The translations under genes and the position numbers were made by a program. This document shows, in pieces, positions 25,379-35,200 of a DNA stretch of 64,000 nt. The stretch is from Bradyrhizobium quebecense. GTDB lineage: Bacteria; Pseudomonadota; Alphaproteobacteria; Rhizobiales; Xanthobacteraceae. The stretch is from the NCBI RefSeq assembly GCF_013373795.3, contig NZ_CP088022.1:4092001-4156000 (forward strand), read 5' to 3'. The notes under the pieces were generated by a model that worked only from the letters and a program-made list of their open reading frames with translations, was not told the origin of the DNA and did no database searches. How positions within the stretch are numbered: the first letter of the stretch is position 1; every line of letters starts with the position of its first letter.

Positions 25379-26455
25379 ATGCTTCGGCTGCTGACCACGC
25401 TTGGGCGTGGCTTCAAGGAAAAGATCGGCTGGAAACGGCTCGGGGTCGCTGCGAGCGTGCTCATCATCGCGTTCGCGGTCACGACGCTGGTCCACACCCT
25501 GAAGGGCGTCGACACCGGTATCATCCTCACCGCGCTGACCGACATCGCGCCGCACCGGATCGCGCTCGCGGCGCTCTGCGTGGTCGGGGCGTTCTGCACG
25601 CTGACCTTCTATGACTTCTTCGCGCTGCGTACGATCGGCAAGACCCACGTCCCCTACCGCATCGCAGCGCTGTCGAGCTTCACCAGCTACACGATCGGGC
25701 ACAATATCGGCGCCACCGTCTTTACCGGCGGCGCGATCCGCTTCCGGATCTATTCCGACTACGGCCTCTCCGCGATCGACGTCGCCAAGATCTGCTTTCT
25801 CTCGGGCCTGACCTTCTGGCTCGGCAATCTGTTCGTGCTCGGCTTCGGCATGGCCTGGCACCCCGCGGCGGCATCGGCCATGGACCTGCTGCCGCCGGCG
25901 ATGAACCGGCTGATCGCGCTCGGCTGCCTTGCCGGCATCGGTGCCTATTTCGTCTGGCTCCTGACCGGCGAGAAGCGCCGCGAGCTCGGCCAGAACGGCT
26001 GGAAGGTGGTGCTGCCCTCGGCCAAGCTGACGCTGCTGCAGATCATCATCGGCGTGGTCGATCTCGGCTTCTGCGCGTTCGCGATGTATCTCCTGATGCC
26101 GACCGAGCCGCATATCGACTTCGTCTCGCTGGCGGTGGTGTTCATCCTGGCGACGCTGCTCGGCTTTGCGAGCCACGCCCCCGGCTCGATCGGCGTGTTC
26201 GATGCTGCGATGCTGGTGGCGCTGCCGGAGTTCAGCAAGGAGCAATTGCTGGCGACGCTGGTCGTGTTCCGCATCCTCTATTTCCTGATCCCGTTCGGGA
26301 TTTCGATCTCGATCATGGGCATGCGCGAGCTGTGGCTCAACGTGGTGCGGCCCTGGCAGGAACGAAAAAGACTCAGCCAAGCCTGCACGGCTTCGGCGAC
26401 CGTGCGGCAACCGATCGAAAGCCGGCAGCAGCAGATCAGGCGGCTGAGGCGGTAA
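25379..26455 (+). CDS. UPF0104 / LPG-synthase-like membrane protein
   Basis: 358 residues with about eight membrane helices. Family signposts are SSFTSYTIGHNIGATVFTGGAIRFRIYSDYG (split over ~97-127) and GFASHAPGSIGVFDAAML near 263-280, as in the YbhN/AglD/MprF flippase region. Relatives flip lipids or carry cardiolipin-linked functions, while the catalytic MprF domain is absent at this length. GGGAGG lies 4 nt before the ATG. It reads away from the MFS exporter and ends ~100 bp before the SGNH hydrolase. Confidence 0.82.
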   Translation: MLRLLTTLGRGFKEKIGWKRLGVAASVLIIAFAVTTLVHTLKGVDTGIILTALTDIAPHRIALAALCVVGAFCTLTFYDFFALRTIGKTHVPYRIAALSSFTSYTIGHNIGATVFTGGAIRFRIYSDYGLSAIDVAKICFLSGLTFWLGNLFVLGFGMAWHPAAASAMDLLPPAMNRLIALGCLAGIGAYFVWLLTGEKRRELGQNGWKVVLPSAKLTLLQIIIGVVDLGFCAFAMYLLMPTEPHIDFVSLAVVFILATLLGFASHAPGSIGVFDAAMLVALPEFSKEQLLATLVVFRILYFLIPFGISISIMGMRELWLNVVRPWQERKRLSQACTASATVRQPIESRQQQIRRLRR

Positions 26456-26558
26456 CAGCGAACGTTATCGGCCCCAAGGTCCCCGGTTTCGATCCCGGAT
26501 TTCGGTCGCTGCAGCCGCTTCTCTTATTTTCGCCGTACCACTCGCGTCAAACCGCGCC

Positions 26559-28517
26559 ATGATTGGCTTTCTGGTTCGATTTTCGTTTCGCGTCACGGTC
26601 TGCAGCGTGCTGCTCGGCAGCGCGCTCGCGGCGGTATTGGCTTCAGCCGCCGACGCGCAGGATACCCAGCTCTCGATCTCCTGGGAGGTGCGCAACCGCT
26701 TCCGGCTGTTCCGAGAGGAACGCGACTTCCGTCTGCATGTCGAAAGCGGGCTCGGCCGCAGCGTGCTGGCCTCGGAACAGGCGCTGGAACTGCAAAGCGA
26801 CGGCCGCGGCTGGGCGCGCAACACGGTCAACCGGCTCTGCATCGACCTGCAGGGCCGCGTCAGCGAGCCCTGCACCCGCGACAACGTCAAGGAAAGCTAC
26901 CTGACGCCGATCGATCACCCGATCGTGGTGCGGCTCGCGGGTCCGGTTCCGGTCGGCGCGACCTGCGCCTGGTCGTTCGACGACGGCGACGGGCCGCAAT
27001 CCTCGACATTCGATTGCGCCGAGCCGGTCAATCTGCGCGTCCGCTACGGCCGCACCACGGTCGCGACCGTCGATGTCGCCAGCGGCTCGGACGCCAACCA
27101 GCGCGTGACGACCCAGATCGCGGTGCGCGATTTGCTGGTCGCCGGCCTCGGCGACAGCATCGCATCCGGCGAGGGCAATCCCGATCGCGCGATTGCCCTC
27201 TCCGACGAGGGCTTCTGCTTCCGCTCCTATCTCGGCGGCGCGCAATACTACCGGCCGAGCCGCGCCGGCTTCAAAGGCGGCCGCGCCTGCGAAGCGCCCG
27301 ACACCCTGACCAACTGGCAGCGCCAGAGCGCGCTGTGGCTCAACTCGGCCTGTCACCGTTCGCTGTACAGCTACCAGACCCGCACCGCGCTTGCGCTTGC
27401 CGTGCAATATCCGCACATCGCGGTGACCTATCTGCCGCTGGCCTGCACCGGCGCCACCATCGCCGACGGCCTGCTCGGCTCGCAGCAGGCGCGGGAATGT
27501 CTGCCGACGAAAACCGCCAACACCTGCTCGGGCACCGTCAACGGCCAGATCGCGGAGCTGCGCACGGCACTCGCCGCCGCCAAGCGCCGGCAGCCGGACC
27601 GCACGCTCGATCTCGTGCTGCTGTCGGTCGGCGCCAACGACATCTACTTCTCCGGCCTCGTCGCCAACGTGATCGTCGACACGCCGACCGAACGCGCGCT
27701 GTTCAGCCAGGGCGGCTCGATGGCCAGCGTCGACGATGCCCGCTCGGCACTGGCGCGCGACCTGCCGGCCGATTTCGCCAAGCTGCGCGATGCGCTGAAG
27801 CCGTTGGTCGGCGGCGACCTCTCGCACGTGGTCTACACGGCCTATGCCAATCCGGCACTGTCCAATGGCGGCGCGCCCTGCCCCGGAGGCCGCGCCGGCT
27901 TCGATATCCATCCCTCGTTCAACGCCGATCCGAAGCGGCTCGCGGCGGTCTCGAGCTTCGTGCAGAACGAGTTCCTGCCGCAGCTCAAGGCGATCGCGCA
28001 GTGCCAGTCCGGCATCATCTGCCGCAATCCGCAGGCCGACCGGATGACCTTCGTCGATGCGCATCAGGATGCGTTCGCAAGCCACGGCTTCTGCGCACGC
28101 GCGTCGACCGATCCGGAATTCGACCGCGACTGCTTCGCCGCCAACGGCGACAGCTTCATCTCCGACATCGTCGCCGCGGCCAACCAGCCGCTCAAATGCG
28201 GCCGCAGCGCCGGCGAATACCGCGCCTATCTGCCGCGGGCGCGCTGGATCCGCGACGCCAATGACAGCTATTTCGCGGCGATGACCTACCCGCAGGGCCT
28301 GCCGTCCTCGATGCAGCCAACCGACATCCACGATGCGACGTGGGGCATCCTGTCGGCGGTGTATGGCGGCGCGGTGCATCCGAGCGCCGAAGGTCATGCG
28401 GCGATGGCCGATGCGGCGGTGCCGGCAGCCGCCACCGTGCTTCAGTTGAACACCACGGTGCCCGAGGTGATTTCCGAGCCGGTCGCGCCATTGCCGACGG
28501 CACCGTTGCAACGCTGA
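26559..28517 (+). CDS. Secreted SGNH/GDSL hydrolase
   Basis: 652 residues with a signal peptide ending ASAADAQ. An N-terminal ~170-residue beta-rich domain precedes the hydrolase. Catalytic blocks are GLGDSIASGEG (nucleophile Ser), LSVGANDIYFSG (oxyanion Asn), and GGAVHPSAEGHAAM (Asp-x-x-His-like block, with Ser-Ala before the His). Several Cys pairs suit a periplasmic or extracellular protein. The family hydrolyses esters of lipids or sugar acetates, and the substrate is not evident. A repeat element lies directly after its stop, facing the DUF2147 gene. Confidence 0.85.
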   Translation: MIGFLVRFSFRVTVCSVLLGSALAAVLASAADAQDTQLSISWEVRNRFRLFREERDFRLHVESGLGRSVLASEQALELQSDGRGWARNTVNRLCIDLQGRVSEPCTRDNVKESYLTPIDHPIVVRLAGPVPVGATCAWSFDDGDGPQSSTFDCAEPVNLRVRYGRTTVATVDVASGSDANQRVTTQIAVRDLLVAGLGDSIASGEGNPDRAIALSDEGFCFRSYLGGAQYYRPSRAGFKGGRACEAPDTLTNWQRQSALWLNSACHRSLYSYQTRTALALAVQYPHIAVTYLPLACTGATIADGLLGSQQARECLPTKTANTCSGTVNGQIAELRTALAAAKRRQPDRTLDLVLLSVGANDIYFSGLVANVIVDTPTERALFSQGGSMASVDDARSALARDLPADFAKLRDALKPLVGGDLSHVVYTAYANPALSNGGAPCPGGRAGFDIHPSFNADPKRLAAVSSFVQNEFLPQLKAIAQCQSGIICRNPQADRMTFVDAHQDAFASHGFCARASTDPEFDRDCFAANGDSFISDIVAAANQPLKCGRSAGEYRAYLPRARWIRDANDSYFAAMTYPQGLPSSMQPTDIHDATWGILSAVYGGAVHPSAEGHAAMADAAVPAAATVLQLNTTVPEVISEPVAPLPTAPLQR

Positions 28518-28580
28518 TCGCTGCACGCTCGCGACGCCCCACGCGTGCGGCCGCGAGCCAACGTGATCCCAATGAGGGGT

Positions 28581-28687
28581 CTAGAGCGTTTTCGAGTGAA
28601 GTGGACACCGGTTCGCGTGAAGTAAACGCGTCAAAACAAGAATCTAGAGCTTCGGTTCTGATTCAATCAGAACCGAAAATGCTCTAG
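28581..28687. repeat. CTAG-bounded palindromic repeat (MITE-like)
   Basis: A 107-bp element starts CTAGAGCGTTTTCG and ends with the complement of CTAGAGCATTTTCG, so the termini are inverted repeats matching 13 of 14. It contains a hairpin with 13-bp arms TTCGGTTCTGATT / AATCAGAACCGAA (28651-28677). Similar repeats are common between Bradyrhizobium genes (recalled, not searched). Its last 13 bases, GAAAATGCTCTAG, are identical to the right end of the IS630 element at 50624-50636. Confidence 0.8.
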
Positions 28688-29259
28688 TGCCGCTTCGTCG
28701 CGGGCAAAGGCGCCGGCGGCGGCGGGGGCTTCATCGCTGCGGCTTGCGCCGGCAGATATTTGGCGACGATTGCGGGATCGAGCTGCGCCATCGCCGTGTC
28801 CGGCAGCCGGGTCCAGACCTCGTCCTTGCCGAACAGCGAGATGCCGAGATAGCCGCGCATGGTCAGCGTCTGTCCATCGGCGCTCAGCGTCATCTTGGCC
28901 TTGTAGACCTTGCCGTTGCGCGGATCGAGCACGTTGCCGCCTTCATAGGCGAGCCCGTTGCGCTTCATGTCGCGGATCAGGGGAATGCCAAGCCACGGCA
29001 TGTCCTTGCGATCGTCCGTGCATTTCGAGCAGACCGGATTGGGCGGATCGCCGGGCGCTGAGAACATCTTTGCGATCATGCCCTCGAACAGGCCGTTGCG
29101 CTCGATCACCAGGAACCAGCCTTCGGGCTTGCCGTCTTCGATCTTCTGCCAGAGTCCGGCCGCCGATAGCTCGGCCGCGGAAGCTGCAAGCGGAGCAGCT
29201 AGCGCAAAGGCCGAGGCGATCGCCAAGATCAGCCGAAGTCTGGATAGCGTGTTCCGCAT
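28684..29259 (-). CDS. DUF2147 secreted protein
   Basis: 191 residues from the ATG at 29259, the third of three ATGs in a row, because AGGTG is spaced properly only for this one. A signal peptide ends LAASAAE. The body follows the DUF2147 pattern: [32 protein letters not shown] and [19 protein letters not shown] Pro/Ala-rich tail precedes the stop. Relatives are small beta-barrel periplasmic proteins of unknown role. The TAG stop is supplied by the terminal CTAG of the neighbouring repeat, so the insertion may have reset the C-terminus. Confidence 0.8.
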   Translation of the reverse strand: MRNTLSRLRLILAIASAFALAAPLAASAAELSAAGLWQKIEDGKPEGWFLVIERNGLFEGMIAKMFSAPGDPPNPVCSKCTDDRKDMPWLGIPLIRDMKRNGLAYEGGNVLDPRNGKVYKAKMTLSADGQTLTMRGYLGISLFGKDEVWTRLPDTAMAQLDPAIVAKYLPAQAAAMKPPPPPAPLPATKRH

Positions 29260-29386
29260 CATCATCACCTGATCAATCGACAAACTCGATTACGAGCAGA
29301 CTACGGCCATTTCGCGGAGTGTTCCAGTAGCCGCGCCGCACGGGCAATGGCCCATGCCCCTGGCATTGGTCGCTGCTGACGCCGAA

Positions 29387-30427
<1,041 letters not shown>

Positions 30428-30548
30428 TCAGTTGAGATCGACTGGACGGCTTTCGCCTGCCCAGCCAAGTATGGCCGGATTGGGACATGCATAATAGGGA
30501 CAGCGGCTGGCGCGGCAACCCCTTGCCGAGCCTGCGCAACTCGGCTGT

Positions 30549-31039
30549 ATGGGCGGGAAACCGACGGAGATCCCCCTCGTGAATGCCCCTGTCCGCGCCG
30601 ACGATGCACCGCGCCTGGAAGACTTTCCCTATCGCCTGTCCGACAATGTGCGCTTTGCCGATCTCGACCCGAACGGCACGTCAACAACGCCGTCTATGCG
30701 AGCTATTTTGAGACCGGCCGCGTCACGCTGGTGAAGGACCTCAGCATGGGGCTGATGCCGGCCGGGCTTGGCTGGATCATGGTGCGGCTCGACATCCATT
30801 TCCGCGCCGAGCTGCACTGGCCGGGACAGATCGAGCTCGGGCTCGGTCTCGTCAAGTTCGGACGGACGTCGACCACTTTCGATCAGGTGGTATTTTCGGA
30901 AGGGAGATGCGTGGCGTCGGCGAAGGCGGTCACCGTGATGATCGATGAGGCCACGCGCAGACCGACGCCGCTGCCGGCGGAGGTCAAGCAGAACTTCCGC
31001 CGCTGGGTCCGTCGCGGTGTGAACCCGGACGGCGAATAA
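30549..31039 (+). pseudogene. Hotdog acyl-CoA thioesterase, frameshifted
   Basis: The N-terminal frame from the ATG at 30549 reads FPYRLSDNVRFADLDPNG. Then at 30675-30680 the frame breaks. The neighbouring frame resumes HVNNAVYASYFETGRV and continues to a stop at 31039. One missing C (GGC-CAC-GTC read as GGCACGTC) explains it, restoring DPNGHVNN, the catalytic loop of 4HBT/YbgC-like thioesterases. The joined product would be ~163 residues. The rest shows no decay, so a sequencing error or very recent mutation is likely. Confidence 0.75.
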
Positions 31040-31045
31040 ATCAGG

Positions 31046-31366
31046 TCAAGCCTGCCGCTCCGGCGTCGACACGACCAGTCCGTCGAGATCGTCGGTCACC
31101 TTGATCTGGCAGGACAACCGCGAATTCGGACGCACGTCGAAGCCGAAATCCAGCATGTCCTCTTCCATCGGCGACGGCGCGCCGACCTTCTCGCGCCACG
31201 CGTCATCGACATAGACATGGCAGGTCGCACAGGCGCAGGCGCCACCGCATTCGGCTTCAATGCCGGGAATGGCGTTGCGGATCGCACCTTCCATCACCGT
31301 CGCGCCGTTCTCGATATCAATGGAGCGTTTCTCTCCGGAATGGTCGATAAAGTGTATTTTGGCCAT
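31046..31366 (-). CDS. [2Fe-2S] ferredoxin, adrenodoxin type
   Basis: 106 residues. The cluster ligands are visible as C-G-G-A-C-A-C-A-T-C near residues 40-49 (CxxxxCxxC with an extra Cys) and the fourth Cys in RLSCQIKV. The acidic patch [10 protein letters not shown] is typical of adrenodoxin/putidaredoxin-like proteins that pass electrons to P450s, hydroxylases or Fe-S assembly. The reductase at 29.4 kb is a plausible donor. No cytochrome P450 is in the window. The end is tail-to-tail with the thioesterase, 6 bp apart. Confidence 0.9.
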   Translation of the reverse strand: MAKIHFIDHSGEKRSIDIENGATVMEGAIRNAIPGIEAECGGACACATCHVYVDDAWREKVGAPSPMEEDMLDFGFDVRPNSRLSCQIKVTDDLDGLVVSTPERQA

Positions 31367-31526
31367 GATTGCTCGTGCTGCCGGAATGCGCCGGACGATG
31401 GTTGGAAAGGTCCCGGCAGTCGTATAACGGGTCGATCCGTACAGCGCTAGCGCGGAGACCGAAAACCTGCCGGCCGGCCGGGACGGCGCCCTACCCGTTG
31501 CCGCAAGCCGTGGAGATGCCCGAAGC

Positions 31527-31904
31527 CTAGGAGCGGCCCAGAATCAGCTCGATCGCCGTGCGCGCCTCGGCAATCGCGGCCCCGAGCGCGGCGAGCGGCT
31601 GGGCCGGGTCGGAACCGGCGGTGAGCGCGGTTTCCAGGTTGGCGGCCGCCTCGGCGACGCCGAAGGCGCCAATCGCACGCGCCGATCCTTTCAGGGTGTG
31701 GGCGTGGGTCGGAGCCTCGGGCGGCAGGACAGCCAGCTCACCAAGGATCCGGGCCGACTGGGTCGAGAACATCGCCAGCACTTCCCGCTCCAGCCCCGGC
31801 TCGCCCAGCGTCATCCGTCGAAGGTGATCGACGTCGATCGGCCCGTCGCCAGGCGCGAGCGGCGGCGATTGCGTCCATTCAACCCGTTCGAGATGAAGCG
31901 GCAT
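31527..31904 (-). CDS. Hpt-domain histidine phosphotransfer protein
   Basis: 125 residues from the ATG at 31904, with AGGGA upstream. One Hpt domain: the phosphorylated His is in [13 protein letters not shown] near residue 69. The flanking helices ([19 protein letters not shown] and a C-terminal Ala-rich helix) complete the four-helix bundle. It shuttles phosphate between a hybrid kinase and a response regulator. No kinase or regulator gene is adjacent. It is divergent from the GPR-like gene and shares the intergenic region with the CtrA-type site. Confidence 0.85.
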   Translation of the reverse strand: MPLHLERVEWTQSPPLAPGDGPIDVDHLRRMTLGEPGLEREVLAMFSTQSARILGELAVLPPEAPTHAHTLKGSARAIGAFGVAEAAANLETALTAGSDPAQPLAALGAAIAEARTAIELILGRS

Positions 31905-32064
31905 GGCCTGTCCCTGTCGTCTCTGCCGGGCTTCACCGGCGGACCGTTCGCCCAGCCAATCACGAAACTGGTTAACGAATTGTTGTCGGGATGATCGGCA
32001 AAACCGCCCGATTCTGGACAATTTCCGGACACAATCGGCCCTCTCTGGCAGGAATTTCGAGTAC

Positions 32065-32080
32065 CCATAAGGCCTTATGG
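32065..32080. promoter_or_regulatory. Perfect 16-bp palindrome
   Basis: CCATAAGGCCTTATGG, uninterrupted, in the divergent promoter between the Hpt and GPR-like genes and 21 bp before the TTAA-N7-TTAA site. No known regulator is assigned. Confidence 0.4.
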
Positions 32081-32100
32081 CGCAAAGCTGTTAACGATGA

Positions 32101-32115
32101 TTAAGAAAGTATTAA
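32101..32115. promoter_or_regulatory. Candidate CtrA-binding site upstream of the GPR-like gene
   Basis: TTAA-GAAAGTA-TTAA matches the full alphaproteobacterial CtrA box TTAA-N7-TTAA. A further TTAA at 32091-32094 is spaced six bases before it. The site is 169 bp upstream of the ATG at 32284 and 197 bp from the Hpt ATG, so it could serve either or both genes. Confidence 0.5.
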
Positions 32116-32283
32116 TCGCAAGCATTTCATTCGCATCGCTCTCCCAATAGGATGTTTGCGGATGTAGCGGACAAGCCGCCGAGGGGGCGCTTGCGCTCCG
32201 CTTGTGGGCACCGGCTTCGAGCTTGCGTGGGGACGATCGCAGGCTCGCCGACGCGTAAAATAGTGAGAGGGCTCAGACTGAAC

Positions 32284-35200
32284 ATGGCGAACACTCCCAA
32301 GAAGGTCAAAGATCCCACCGAAGTCGCGCTTTCTGCCATCCAGGAAGCCCTCAACATCAGCGAGCAAGGCGCGGAGAGCCGCAGCCCCCTCAACGAAGGC
32401 GCCGCGCCGCCGAGCCTGCCGCCGTCAGCTCCGGATTTTTCAGCCGCATCGTTCGAGTCCCGCACGAATACCGATCGTTCGGTGTTCGAGCCGATCGAGG
32501 AACCGCGCGCGCCGCGCCGCGCCGCCAATGATGATCGCGAAACCATCGGCCAGATGCTGCAGACGCTGCAGGGAGGGCGCGCCCGCAACGCCTTCACGCT
32601 GTTCTTTGTCTGCTCCGGCGCCTGGCTGCTCGGCGGCGTGATCCTCACCATCGCGTTCTGGCCGGCCCTGCAGGCTTCGATGGCCCAGGGCACCGGCGTC
32701 TTGGTGCTCGCCGGCCTCGCCGCGCTGTTCGCCGTTCCGGTGCTGCTGTTCTATTATCTCGCCAGCCTCGCCTCGCACGGTCAGCGCATGCAGATGATCG
32801 CGCAATCGATGGCGCAGGTCGCAATGCGATTCTCAGAGCCGGAAAACGCCGCCGCCGATTCCATGGTGACGGTCGGCCAGGCGATCCGCCGCGAGGTCGC
32901 GGCGATGGGCGACGGCGTCGAACGCGCGATCGCGCGCGCCGGCGAACTCGAGACCCTGGTTGCCAACGAGGTGGCGGCGCTGGAGCGCGCCTATTCCGAC
33001 AATGAAGTGCGCATCCGCGCGCTGCTGCAGGACATCGCCCACCAGCGCGACAATCTGGTCGGCCAGGCCGAGCAGGTGCGCAGCGCGATCTCCGGCGTGC
33101 AGATCGACCTGCGCCATGACATCGCGCTGATCTCGGACGCGATTGCCTCGCGCGTCGACGAGGTCGCCAAGAGCATCACCGGCGCGCTGGAAGAGCGCGG
33201 CCAGCACATCACGACCGCGCTGAGCCATGCCGGCGACAACATGATCCTCGCGCTCGGCGAGCGCGGCGGCGACCTGCTCGACCGCCTCGAGGAAGCCAGC
33301 GCCGAGACCACGCGCGCGGTGATGGACGCCTCCGAGCGGCTCACCACCAGCCTCAACTTCAAGACCGGCCACGTCCATGACGAGTTCGTCGATCTGGCCG
33401 ATCGCGTCCACGAAATGCTGAACGAGCGCATCGACCGCATCACCGGCGAGTTCGAGCAGCGTTCGTCTGCGATCGTCGACGGCATCTCCGACCGCACCGA
33501 AGAAGTCCACGACTCCCTGAAGAACTCCGCGGACTCGTTGCTGCTCGAGCTCGAACTGCGCAGCAACGACCTGGTCAGCAAGATCGACGACGCCGGCGAC
33601 CGCCTCGCCGGCCAGATCATGACGTCCGGCGACAGGGCGAGCGAGGCGCTCGACGTCACCGTCAATTCGCTGGTCGCCAAGGTGGTGGGCCAGACCGAGA
33701 CCGCGCACGACTCACTGTCGCTGCAGATGAGCGCGTTCGACGACCTGGTGAAGAACCACGGCAGCGAGCTCGCCGAGAAATTCGCCCGCGACTCCGGCAC
33801 GCTCGGCGCGCTGATCACCCGCCACATCTCGGAATTCGACCGCACCGTGAAGACGTTCGGCGGCGACATCGTCGAGCGCATGGGCCAGCGGACCCAGGAC
33901 ATCGCCGACAGCCTGAAGACCTATGTCGACACCTTCGACCATCGCGTCACCACGAATAGCGGCGAGATCACCGCTTCGCTCGACCAGCGCCTGCTGCAAT
34001 TCGAGACCACGCTCGGCAGCCGCGTCACCAACCTCGACGCCTCGCTGACCGACAAGCTGTCGTCGTTCGACAGTTCGCTCGCCACCAAGATCGGCTCGTT
34101 CGACGGCCGCCTGCAGTCGCTGGATGACGCGATCGACGGTCGCATGCGGACGCTCGAAGTCACCTTCGAGAGCCGCGCCAAGTCGGTCACCGACACCATC
34201 GACGGCCATCTCGGCACGCTCGCGACCCAGCTGACCGAAGGCGCCACCCAGGCGATCCACTCGATCGACTCGCGCCTCGGCCTGCTGACCACGACCCTGA
34301 CCGAGGGCACCGTGCAGGCGATCGCCGCGGTCGACCATCGCATCAACGGCGTCACCGAGACCATCGACGGCCACAGCAACCGCCTGGTCGACACCATCAA
34401 CGGCCACAGCACCCGCCTCGCCGATACCATCAACGGTCACAACACCCGCCTCGTCGAGACCATCAGTGGCCATAGCTCGAACCTGACCGACACCATCTCG
34501 GCGCGCTTCGCCGACATCCAGCAGGGCATCGAGAGCCGCGTCGGCGTCATCGCCGGTGACATCGACACCCGCGTCGCGCAGTTCGAGGACCTTTTGGGCT
34601 CGCGCGTCGAGGCCGTCGCCGGCCGCATCGAGAGCAGCGGCCGCCAGGCGAGCGAGGAGCTGATGTCCCGCGCCGAAATGTTGTCGTCGAGCATCAAGTC
34701 CCATGTAGAGGACGCCGAGCGCTCGCTGACCAACCTCGTGGTCAACACCAGCGAAACCATCCAGACCGGCGCGCGCACCGCGCAGCAGGCGCTGCTCACC
34801 GTGTCCGCGGATGTCGGCAACCAGCTCAAGCAGAGCTCCGCCGAGATCGAGAGCGTGCTGACCGCGGTCGGCACCAGCGCCGCCAACTCGATCCTCACCA
34901 GTGCCCGCGACGCCCAGGTGTCGCTGGTCTCCGCATCCGGCGACGTCGCCTCGCAGATCAAGGCGCTGTCGGAGGACGTCGAGCGCACGCTGCAGGCGGC
35001 CGGCAGCGCCACCGCAGCCTCGGTGCTGTCGGGTGCCCGCGACGCTCAGACCACGCTGGTCTCGGCCTCGATCGAAGCCGCAAGCCAGGTCAAGTCGCTG
35101 GCCGCCGACGTCGAGCAATCGCTGTCGATGTCCGGCTCAGCCGCCGCCGAAGCGATCATGACCGGTGCCCGCGAGGCCCAGACCACGCTGATCGCGACGT

